Source: Paraglaciecola chathamensis S18K6 (GTDB taxonomy: Bacteria; Pseudomonadota; Gammaproteobacteria; Enterobacterales; Alteromonadaceae). Taken from it: DNA of 64,000 nt. The position numbers and the translations under genes are program-made. Positions 57,118 to 64,000 of this stretch are shown here, in pieces. The DNA lies in NCBI GenBank assembly GCA_000314955.1, contig BAEM01000029.1, forward strand, positions 48,443 through 112,442, read 5' to 3'. The first letter of the stretch is position 1, and every line of letters starts with the position of its first letter. Under the pieces are notes generated by a model that did not search any database, was not told where the DNA came from, and saw nothing but the letters and a program-made list of their open reading frames with translations.

Positions 57118-57990
57118 CTAGGGCTTTTTTAAGCGGGTTAAAAGGCTGGACGTATCGTAACGATTGCCCCCTTGGCGTTGAACATCAGCATAAAATTGAT
57201 CTACTAATGCCGTTAACGGCAATGTACTACCATTTCGCCGAGACTCTTCAAGAGCAATACCTAAGTCTTTACGCATCCAGTCAACTGCAAAGCCAAACTC
57301 ATACTCACCCGCCAGCATGGTTTTAGATCTGTTGTCCATCTGCCATGATTGGGCTGCGCCCTTTGATATCACATCGATTACCGATCCGCAGTCAAGCCCA
57401 GCGTTCTGTCCAAAATGTAGTGCCTCTGCTAGGCCTTGAACCACACCAGCAATACAAATTTGATTCATCATTTTAGCCAGTTGCCCGCTGCCAATAGGCC
57501 CTAGGAGTTGGCTAAATTTAGCATAGGCATCAATAGCGGGTTTAACCTTGTCAAAGGCCTGCTTGTCACCCCCTATCATAACCGTCAGTTGACCATTGAC
57601 CGCCCCAGCCTCACCGCCCGACACGGGTGCATCTAAAAATGCCACTTCTTGTGTGGCGGATAATGCCGCAAGCTCTCGTGCAACATCTGCTGAAGCGGTG
57701 GTGTGATCAACAATAATAGCGCCGCGCTTTGCTGTGGCTAAAATTCCGTCACTGCCACACACGACTGAACGCAAGTCGTCATCATTGCCTACACAAATAA
57801 AAATAATATCGGCGTCAGTGGCCGCTTTTGCTGGGGTCGACTGTGCTTGTCCATCATAAGACGTTAGCCATTTATCCGCTTTTGATTGAGTTCGGTTATA
57901 CACGGTGACATCAAAATCAGATTTTGTGAGGTGCCCTGCCATTGGAAAGCCCATTACACCGAGTCCGATAAACGCTACTTTTGTTGTCAT
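57118..57990 (-). CDS. NAD(P)-dependent beta-hydroxyacid dehydrogenase (GarR/3-hydroxyisobutyrate type)
   Basis: A 290-residue beta-hydroxyacid dehydrogenase. The Rossmann motif FIGLGVMGFPMAGHL opens the protein, the substrate motif is FLDAPVSGGEAGA (about 117-129), and the catalytic Lys is in GSGQLAKMMNQI (about 171). Members act as tartronate semialdehyde reductase (GarR), 3-hydroxyisobutyrate dehydrogenase or succinic semialdehyde reductase; the sequence alone does not decide. The glucosylglycerate cluster also uses D-glycerate, so a GarR-like role is possible, but the two loci are 13 kb apart. Confidence 0.88.
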   Translation of the reverse strand: MTTKVAFIGLGVMGFPMAGHLTKSDFDVTVYNRTQSKADKWLTSYDGQAQSTPAKAATDADIIFICVGNDDDLRSVVCGSDGILATAKRGAIIVDHTTASADVARELAALSATQEVAFLDAPVSGGEAGAVNGQLTVMIGGDKQAFDKVKPAIDAYAKFSQLLGPIGSGQLAKMMNQICIAGVVQGLAEALHFGQNAGLDCGSVIDVISKGAAQSWQMDNRSKTMLAGEYEFGFAVDWMRKDLGIALEESRRNGSTLPLTALVDQFYADVQRQGGNRYDTSSLLTRLKKP

Positions 57991-58066
57991 AATGATGCTT
58001 TAAATCCTTGATCGTTTTCGTAAAAATGCCACTATATTACATCCATATTAAAACCGGAATGAAACC

Positions 58067-58552
58067 GTGAACAACATTTATCAATTTGCTGCAAAACATA
58101 GTAACGGCCATGCCCTTTCCATGGACATATATCACGGCAGGGTACTGTTGATTGTTAATACAGCAAGTAAATGTGGATTCACGCCGCAGTACACCGGTCT
58201 GCAAACACTTCAAGATAAGTTTGCCGAGCAAGACTTTGATGTTCTAGCCTTCCCGTGTAATCAGTTTGGCGGCCAAGAGCCAGAGGATGATGGCCAAATT
58301 GAGCAGTTTTGCACAACGCAATTTTCCATCACATTTCCGCTTTTTGCCAAGGTGGAGGTCAATGGGATCAATGCGCACCCACTTTTTATGTATTTGAAAA
58401 AGCATGCCCCAGGCATATTCGGTTCCACGCGAATAAAATGGAACTTCACTAAGTTCTTGGTCGATTCACATGGAAACGTAGTTAAACGCTACTCGCCTAA
58501 GACTAAGCCAGAACAAATTGAAAATGACATACGTGCCTTATTAAATGGATAA
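58067..58552 (+). CDS. Glutathione peroxidase (BtuE-like, Cys type)
   Basis: Thiol peroxidase reducing hydroperoxides, 161 residues. The catalytic Cys36 is in NTASKCGFTPQYTGLQ; the Gln of FPCNQFGGQEP and the Trp of IKWNFTKF complete the catalytic tetrad. It lacks selenocysteine and has no signal peptide, so it is cytoplasmic. It starts at GTG. Divergent from the beta-hydroxyacid dehydrogenase gene across 76 bases. Confidence 0.93.
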   Translation: MNNIYQFAAKHSNGHALSMDIYHGRVLLIVNTASKCGFTPQYTGLQTLQDKFAEQDFDVLAFPCNQFGGQEPEDDGQIEQFCTTQFSITFPLFAKVEVNGINAHPLFMYLKKHAPGIFGSTRIKWNFTKFLVDSHGNVVKRYSPKTKPEQIENDIRALLNG

Positions 58553-58580
58553 TAAAGGCGCATATTTAACTCAATTTTGC

Positions 58581-59339
58581 CTAAGCATCTCTGCGCATGA
58601 TGATATGAAAATATTTTCCTAACCACATAAACGGCTCTTTATCACCGTAAGCGAGTTCTGCGTCTTTAAGTTGCTCATAGTGACTTTGCTGCATGGTAGG
58701 GTCTTTTAAATAATCATGGATACAGCGAATACCCGCCATTGATGTCATCGTCACCTTTTGCTGGTGCAGAAAATCGATAACCTCTTTTGGACGCAGCGGA
58801 TTATTTGGACTTAAGCGCACTCGGTTTTTAACCTGCATGCCTTGCTTCACATAGTCGAAATTTCCGTAGAGTAAATTCCCCATCATCTGCGCGTCTTTAT
58901 TAAAGAAGGTTAATGAGAAATAACCACCAATTTTCGTCATACCAATAAGTTTCTCAATATTAGAGAACGGGTCACTTAACCATTCTAAAACCGCATGACA
59001 GATAACCAAATCATATTCAGTTGGCGGCAAAGCTAAGATATCACTGTGAAGTAACGATAAGCTCGCTGAATTACCACATTTATGTTTAGCGATGCTTAAC
59101 GTTTCATTAGAAATGTCACTTAGGGTAACATTGGCGCCTTCATCGAGTAATACCTTCGACATTTCCCCGGTCCCACCACCGGCATCAAGTACCGTGCGTA
59201 TGGCAGGTAAATCTATGTTTTGAGCTAAACGATGGTACAGCAGTTCGTGACGCAAACGTCCTTTACTGGTTCCATATATATTCTGCTCAAATTTACTGGC
59301 TATCGAATCAAAATTTTGATCGTGGCGTTCGCTGCTCAT
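58581..59339 (-). CDS. cmoM: tRNA 5-carboxymethoxyuridine methyltransferase CmoM
   Basis: Methylates cmo5U34 to the methyl ester in tRNAs. The 252-residue SAM-dependent methyltransferase has NFDSIASKFEQNIYGTSKGRLRHELL, closely like the E. coli CmoM (SmtA) N-terminus, the SAM motif VLDAGGGTGEMSKVLL, CHAVLEWLSDP, LTFFNKDAQMMGNLLYGNFDYV and the ending LGKYFHIIMRR. It lies 27 bases after ybgI on the same strand, so co-transcription is likely. Confidence 0.94.
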   Translation of the reverse strand: MSSERHDQNFDSIASKFEQNIYGTSKGRLRHELLYHRLAQNIDLPAIRTVLDAGGGTGEMSKVLLDEGANVTLSDISNETLSIAKHKCGNSASLSLLHSDILALPPTEYDLVICHAVLEWLSDPFSNIEKLIGMTKIGGYFSLTFFNKDAQMMGNLLYGNFDYVKQGMQVKNRVRLSPNNPLRPKEVIDFLHQQKVTMTSMAGIRCIHDYLKDPTMQQSHYEQLKDAELAYGDKEPFMWLGKYFHIIMRRDA

Positions 59340-59366
59340 TCATTGCTCTCAGTGACAGATATAGCG

Positions 59367-60128
59367 TTAAGCTGGGTTGGGGATATCTACAAATACAACT
59401 TCTAAAGCGGTCTCTGATCGTAAATGCTCAGCAACTGCCTTTGCACCATAGCGCTCAGTAGCGTGGTGACCTGCAGCATAAAAGTGAATATCCATTTCTC
59501 TAGAGGTGTGAATGGTTTGTTCCGACACTTCGCCGGTAATAAATGCGTCTATACCTTGTTGCGCTGCTATTTCAATGTACCCCTGTCCACCACCGGTGCA
59601 CCAGGCAAGGGTGTGTATAAGCTCTGAGTTCGGACATTCATGTAGCGGCTCTCGATTTAAGCGCGCATTTAATTTAGCCTTTAAATCATCCCCTGAAATA
59701 CCGCCATTTATCGTTCCCTGCATGACAATTCCCTCAGGGGAAACAACGTTTAGCGGGCGAATATCCTCAATATTTAATAATTTACCTAGTTGCGCGTTAT
59801 TGCCTAACACATGGTGTATATCTAACGGTAAATGGTAGGCGTATAAATTAATGTCATGCTTCAATAACGCTGCGATACGCTTTTTTTTCATGCCACAAAT
59901 ATTAGCTGCCTCACCCTTCCAGAAAAAGCCATGGTGTACAAAAATGGCATCGGCATCTAGTTCTATTGCGCGGTCAATCAGTGCCTGCGAGGCGGTAACG
60001 CCGCAAATTACCTTACTAATATCTGATTTACCTTCGATCTGCAGCCCGTTCGGGCAAAAGTCTTTCACCTCTTCTGGCATGAGTAAGGTATTAAAATAGT
60101 CGAGTAAATCCAGATTATTCATACTCAT
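59367..60128 (-). CDS. ybgI: Nif3-like dinuclear metal center protein YbgI
   Basis: NIF3/DUF34 family protein, 253 residues, forming a toroidal hexamer with a dinuclear metal site. FCPNGLQIEGKSDISKVICGVTASQALIDRA, IFVHHGFFWKGE, YAYHLPLDIHHVLGNNAQ and the C-terminal GEVSEQTIH and AAGHHATERYG supply the His/Asp/Glu ligands, matching E. coli YbgI. Its biochemical role is unsettled. The ATG at 60128 follows GAGGGAG, so the 5-codon upstream extension is not used. Confidence 0.94.
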   Translation of the reverse strand: MSMNNLDLLDYFNTLLMPEEVKDFCPNGLQIEGKSDISKVICGVTASQALIDRAIELDADAIFVHHGFFWKGEAANICGMKKKRIAALLKHDINLYAYHLPLDIHHVLGNNAQLGKLLNIEDIRPLNVVSPEGIVMQGTINGGISGDDLKAKLNARLNREPLHECPNSELIHTLAWCTGGGQGYIEIAAQQGIDAFITGEVSEQTIHTSREMDIHFYAAGHHATERYGAKAVAEHLRSETALEVVFVDIPNPA

Positions 60129-60205
60129 ATTTCGCTCCCTCAACGTATAACAGAGCCGTATAAACGATAAAACGGCATTACGTTGTGTGTTAGTAAATGG
60201 GCGGC

Positions 60206-60211
60206 ATTATA
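60206..60211 (-). promoter_or_regulatory. Perfect -10 box of a likely ybgI-cmoM promoter
   Basis: On the minus strand TATAAT at 60206-60211 lies about 78 bases before the ybgI start. With a 17-base spacer the -35 position reads CTGTTA, only three matches to consensus, so the promoter may depend on other features. Confidence 0.45.
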
Positions 60212-60483
60212 AGGCAGTTTTCTACAAGTAACAGTACTTTGGAATTTAGTTTACCTAAGTTCTGGATAACACGTATTGCTCAAGCTAAATATTGACAATA
60301 GAATTCAATCGCATAATCACATTGGCCAAATATCCAAGCTGAATGCTCACTCGGTGACGAGATTTTTCTTGGTTAGCAAGGCGGGTTGTCGTATGTAATA
60401 ACGTGGTATTACTAGACAACCAAACGCCGCCAGGCCCCAAAAGGGCAATATCGATAGGTTTGCTTATCTAATCTTCAAGTTAG
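60212..60483. other. Intergenic region between ybgI promoter and photolyase stop
   Basis: With the ybgI leader this makes a 355-base gap between ybgI and the photolyase gene. No gene, strong terminator or repeat was recognised; a TTGACA at 60293 has no suitable -10. Confidence 0.4.
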
Positions 60484-61932
60484 TTATTTAAGTGCAGCCA
60501 AGAAGCCTTTAAATTGCGCTTTAGTTCGCGCCACAGATGCCTTGTGTTCCACAATAGGCAGTGCATACCCTAAACGCTGAACATCACAGTGCTTGCTAGG
60601 CTCGTGAACTTGCTTAGGGCTTAAATGGGCTAGTTGAGGTAGCCAAGTTTTTATAAATTCACCCTGAGGATCGAAGCGTTCACTTTGCGTTGTCGGATTG
60701 AAAATCCTGAAATAAGGGGCTGCATCTGTTCCTACTGATGCACTCCACTGCCAGCCACCGTTATTCGATGCATAGTCACCATCGATGAGCTGACTCATAA
60801 AATAATCTTCCGCCCATTTCCAAGGCAACAAAAGATGCTTACAGTAAAAGCTCGCAACTATCATACGCAAACGATTATGCATCCAACCGGTTTGCTTCAA
60901 GGCAATCATAGCAGCATCGACTATCGGATAGCCCGTTTCCCCTGCTTTCCACGCGTCAAAATGTTGTTGGTTGTTTTCCCACTTAAAGTATTGATAGTGC
61001 TTTTGAAAAGGCAAACCACGGCTAACATGGGGAAAGTGAAACATAACGTAGCGATAAAAATCACGCCAAGCAATTTCTTTAACCCAAGTGTAGGCACCAT
61101 GCTCTGGCGATAATGCGTCTTCCCCATACTCTTGTAGAACATGGAATAAACATTGGCGCGGACTAAGCGCACCAATCGATAAGTAAGGCGATATTTTACT
61201 GGTGCCCTCTATTGAGGGAATATCACGGTTTTTAGGGTAATCAGGGGCAAATTCGACGATAAAGCCATTCATCTTTTTAGTAATTTCAGACGCTGTAGCG
61301 GGCCAACTTGGAGCGTCACTACCATCCGAGCCCTGCCGATTAGTCTTCGATATCAATGATTCTATATATTGATTATCGTCCTCGGAATGCTTAAGGCCTG
61401 TATCATTGGCGCTGCACTTTTCAGGCACCCCAGGCAATTGCCTTAAGGTCATTTCTAACCAACGTTTAAAGTACGGCGTGAAGACTTTGTAGGGCTCATT
61501 TTTTAAATTCATGATCTCTGTTGGTTTAACTAAACAGGTATCGTGAAAGGTGGCGAAAGCGACATCCATTTTATTAAGGCTATTTTTAACTGAAGCGTCT
61601 CTTTGACGTTCATCCCATTCATATTCTGCGTTGCAATAAACATGGGTAACATGGTTTTTAACACATAGTTCGGTTAGCTTCTCTGGTAACGTCTCATATA
61701 TCCCGCCGTCCATTACCTGCAAATTGATGTTTCGCTCTTTTAACTCTTCTTGAAGGCTCACTAAGCGCTGATAAATTAGCGCTATTTTACTGTTGGCCAT
61801 ATTATACTTCGACCACTGCTTCTGAGTGACGAAGTAAACGGCGCTCACGCTTTCGTGACTCGCCACTGCGTAATCTATTGCTGAATTCCAGCTACTCCTT
61901 AAATCGGTTCTTAACCAAACAAGTGCACTCAC
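60484..61932 (-). CDS. phrB: Deoxyribodipyrimidine photolyase (cyclobutane pyrimidine dimer type)
   Basis: Light-driven repair of UV-induced pyrimidine dimers, 482 residues with FAD and an antenna chromophore. The N-terminal antenna domain has LVWLRTDLRSSWNSAID; the FAD domain has TSKISPYLSIGALSPRQC, WIREFAWRDFYR-like WVKEIAWRDFYRYV, GETGYPIVDAAM, GWMHNRLRMIVASF and DGDYASNNGGWQWSASVGTDAAPYFRIFNP. These match class I CPD photolyase as in E. coli PhrB, also near ybgI. It starts at ATG 61932. Confidence 0.95.
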   Translation of the reverse strand: MSALVWLRTDLRSSWNSAIDYAVASHESVSAVYFVTQKQWSKYNMANSKIALIYQRLVSLQEELKERNINLQVMDGGIYETLPEKLTELCVKNHVTHVYCNAEYEWDERQRDASVKNSLNKMDVAFATFHDTCLVKPTEIMNLKNEPYKVFTPYFKRWLEMTLRQLPGVPEKCSANDTGLKHSEDDNQYIESLISKTNRQGSDGSDAPSWPATASEITKKMNGFIVEFAPDYPKNRDIPSIEGTSKISPYLSIGALSPRQCLFHVLQEYGEDALSPEHGAYTWVKEIAWRDFYRYVMFHFPHVSRGLPFQKHYQYFKWENNQQHFDAWKAGETGYPIVDAAMIALKQTGWMHNRLRMIVASFYCKHLLLPWKWAEDYFMSQLIDGDYASNNGGWQWSASVGTDAAPYFRIFNPTTQSERFDPQGEFIKTWLPQLAHLSPKQVHEPSKHCDVQRLGYALPIVEHKASVARTKAQFKGFLAALK

Positions 61933-62081
61933 GTACGCCCCTTTTTAATCCAAATTAAACCATGTCGTTAGCGCGTATACGAAAATTAACTAAAGCGCGA
62001 TCACAACAAGCAGTAGAATTCTGTAAATGTGAATAACTCGGTATACTTCGTCATGCATAATAAAAATACTAAGAGGGATAT

Positions 62082-63935
62082 ATGCGACAAGTAAAATACA
62101 AACACAAATTAAAATATTTGACCGCAGCCATGCTAGGCATGACTTTAATAGGGTGTAGTGATAGCAGCACAAACATTCAGCAACAATCGTCTCAAGTTCA
62201 AAAGCGCCCCCCTAATGCAGCCGATGCGAAAGAATTTATCGAGCAAGCGCAAATAGAATTGAGTAAATTGAGTCAGCCCGCAGTGCAAGCCGCATGGGCC
62301 TATCAAACCTATATAAATCAAGATACCGCAGCGGTCTCAGCCTATTTATCAGAAAAATGGACAAGCAAGGCATCTGAACTCGCTAAGCGCGCAGCTGATT
62401 TCAACGATGTTGAGGTTGACGCCCCAACACGCAGAAAACTTTATTTATTGCGTAATAGCCTTGTGCTCCCTGCCCCATCCGAACCGGTGAAATCTGAACG
62501 GCTAGCACAAATTAGCTCAGAGCTAGAGGGAATGTATGGCGCTGGAAAATATTGCCGCACAGAGCAGGATTGCCTGCGCCTGACCGACATGAACAACATA
62601 ATGGCTAATAACCGTGACCCAGAGGTGTTACTCGATGTATGGAAAGGCTGGCGAGAAGTATCACCACCCATGAAAGCGCTATATGAAGAACAAGTTACCT
62701 TAGCCAATGAAGGCGCCACAGAGCTTGGCTTTAAGGATCTAAGTGAGTTGTGGCGTGATGCATACGATATGCCTGCGGATGAATTCGCAGTTGAATTAGA
62801 CAGACTATGGTCACAATTAAAACCTTTTTATGATGCGCTTCACTGCCACGTTAGGGCTGAACTTGGTGAGCAATATGGCACCGATATCGTCCCACAAGAC
62901 CAACCGATCCCTGCGCATTTACTGGGTAATATGTGGGCGCAAAGTTGGGGTAATATTTACGACATCGTAAAACCAGAAGAGCCCCTAGAAGTTATCGATG
63001 TCACTGCTGCCTTGGCGGAAAATGGATATGATGAAATAAAGATGGTTAAGCAAGCTGAATCCTTCTTTTCTTCTCTTGGTTTTGCTCCTCTACCTGAGAC
63101 ATTTTGGGAACGATCATTGTTTACCCAGCCAGCTGATAGAGACGTAGTCTGCCATGCATCAGCTTGGAACGTAGATGAGCAAGATGATTTACGCATTAAA
63201 ATGTGTATTCAAATAACAGGGGAAGAGTTCTCGGTGATACATCACGAGCTCGGTCATAACTATTATCAGCGCGCTTATAAAGAACTTCCTATGCTCTATC
63301 GCGGCTCTGCGAATGATGGCTTCCATGAAGCAATTGGCGATACTATTGCTTTGTCAATTACGCCAAAATATTTACAAGAAATCGGTCTCGTTGACAGCAT
63401 CCCAGATGAATCAAATGACATCGGAATGCTATTGAAATTAGCGTTAGACAAAATAGCGTTTATTCCATTTGGGTTGTTGATAGACCAGTGGCGCTGGAAA
63501 GTATTTTCAGGGGAAGTTGCCCCAGAAAATTACAACTCTGCATGGTGGGAGTTACGAGAAAAATATCAAGGCATAATGGCACCTGTCGAGCGCGAGGTCG
63601 ATGCTTTTGACCCAGGTGCCAAGTACCATGTACCAGCTAATACGCCCTACACCCGATACTTTTTAGCACATGTGCTGCAGTTTCAATTTCACAATCAATT
63701 GTGTGAATTAGCTGAGAATGAAGAAGCAATTCATCGCTGCTCAATATATGGCAGTGAAAAAGCAGGTAAGGCGCTAAATGACATGCTAGAGATGGGCATG
63801 AGTCAACCTTGGCAAAAAGCCTTAGCATCTCTTACCGGTAGCGAACAAATGGACGCTACAGCCATATTGGATTATTTTGCCCCATTGAAACAGTGGTTAG
63901 ACGAACAAAACGCGTCCCGACAGTGCGGTTGGTAA
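62082..63935 (+). CDS. Peptidyl-dipeptidase A-like lipoprotein (M2 family, ACE-like)
   Basis: Zinc metallopeptidase of the angiotensin-converting-enzyme family, 617 residues, that removes C-terminal dipeptides. The signal peptide ends in lipobox LIGC, so it is probably an envelope lipoprotein. HExxH is H388-ELG-H392 in VIHHELGHNYYQ; the downstream Glu is in GFHEAIGD about 24 residues later. The ending NTPYTRYFLAHVLQFQFH is typical of M2. An AGAGGG site lies 7 bases before the ATG. A peptide-scavenging role is likely. Confidence 0.93.
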   Translation: MRQVKYKHKLKYLTAAMLGMTLIGCSDSSTNIQQQSSQVQKRPPNAADAKEFIEQAQIELSKLSQPAVQAAWAYQTYINQDTAAVSAYLSEKWTSKASELAKRAADFNDVEVDAPTRRKLYLLRNSLVLPAPSEPVKSERLAQISSELEGMYGAGKYCRTEQDCLRLTDMNNIMANNRDPEVLLDVWKGWREVSPPMKALYEEQVTLANEGATELGFKDLSELWRDAYDMPADEFAVELDRLWSQLKPFYDALHCHVRAELGEQYGTDIVPQDQPIPAHLLGNMWAQSWGNIYDIVKPEEPLEVIDVTAALAENGYDEIKMVKQAESFFSSLGFAPLPETFWERSLFTQPADRDVVCHASAWNVDEQDDLRIKMCIQITGEEFSVIHHELGHNYYQRAYKELPMLYRGSANDGFHEAIGDTIALSITPKYLQEIGLVDSIPDESNDIGMLLKLALDKIAFIPFGLLIDQWRWKVFSGEVAPENYNSAWWELREKYQGIMAPVEREVDAFDPGAKYHVPANTPYTRYFLAHVLQFQFHNQLCELAENEEAIHRCSIYGSEKAGKALNDMLEMGMSQPWQKALASLTGSEQMDATAILDYFAPLKQWLDEQNASRQCGW

Positions 63936-63962
63936 CATCCAATAGCATTACCTTTTAATGCA

Positions 63963-64000
63963 CAAAAAAAAAAGCCTTGTCGCAGTTTAGCGCGACAAGG
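63963..64000. terminator. Terminator-like hairpin after the M2 peptidase (cut by window edge)
   Basis: CCTTGTCGC (63975-63983) pairs exactly with GCGACAAGG (63992-64000), preceded by a run of ten As. The T-run expected on the plus strand is beyond the window; the A-run suggests use for a convergent gene as well. Confidence 0.7.

Noticed and set aside
60293..60320. TTGACA / CATAAT promoter on the plus strand
   Set aside because: The spacer is about 14 bases and no plus-strand gene follows.
1..64000. tRNA, rRNA, CRISPR array or prophage
   Set aside because: No cloverleaf-like sequence, rRNA segment, regular repeat-spacer pattern or phage structural gene was recognised on either strand.

Overview
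The window is chromosomal DNA of a marine gammaproteobacterium, most likely Alteromonadaceae (Paraglaciecola/Glaciecola/Alteromonas type). I infer this from close E. coli-like orthologues and gene orders (yceD-rpmF-plsX-fabHDG, rluC/rne, ydbH-ynbE-ydbL, fldA-fur, ybgI near phr) combined with marine accessory genes: glucosylglycerate metabolism, a DmdC-like acyl-CoA dehydrogenase and a GH42 beta-galactosidase. No rRNA or tRNA gene, CRISPR array, prophage or complete insertion sequence was seen.

Layout. 1-4.4 kb (minus strand): fatty-acid/phospholipid operon yceD-rpmF-plsX-fabH-fabD-fabG, running off the left edge, behind a strong sigma70-like promoter and divergent from yceF (maf). 5.1-8.6 kb (minus): dTDP-L-rhamnose set rfbBACD. 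8.7-15 kb: rluC diverging from rne (with a structured leader), then rhlE. 15.1-18.3 kb: ydbH-ynbE-ydbL, envelope lipid transport. 18.4-24 kb (minus): acyl-CoA dehydrogenase, MDR reductase and two SDRs, divergent from a GlxA-type regulator. 24.4-26.8 kb: a free-standing CBM48 protein and a GH42 enzyme. 27-30.8 kb: etfBA divergent from ETF:quinone oxidoreductase, with palindromic operators between. 31-33.7 kb: an H-NS-like protein, ybfF, a DUF2788 membrane protein, fldA and fur.

33.9-39.8 kb (minus): moaA-mobA-moaB-moaC-moaD-moaE-modA-modB, behind a candidate molybdenum-cofactor riboswitch. The expected modC is missing. In its place is a DUF1223 gene remnant interrupted by a 264-bp non-autonomous mobile element with a TTA target duplication. 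Two shorter relatives of this element lie after rhlE and after the CBM48 gene.

40-44.9 kb: a four-gene cluster for glucosylglycerate (D-glycerate kinase, HAD phosphatase, GT81 synthase, GH13_18 phosphorylase) that appears to encode both synthesis and phosphorolytic recycling of this compatible solute. 45.3-45.9 kb: two small secreted EF-hand proteins. The rest is mostly housekeeping: quinone reductase, rlmI, a PilZ protein, hrpA, a CBS protein, sbcB, a FapA/DUF342 protein, a small lipoprotein, a beta-hydroxyacid dehydrogenase, glutathione peroxidase, cmoM, ybgI, photolyase and an M2 peptidyl-dipeptidase lipoprotein.

The most notable points are the mobile-element family with defined target duplications, the modC loss with a DUF1223 scar, an apparently non-canonical (ATT) start for ybfF, and a nearly leaderless, GC-discriminator promoter for yceD-rpmF.
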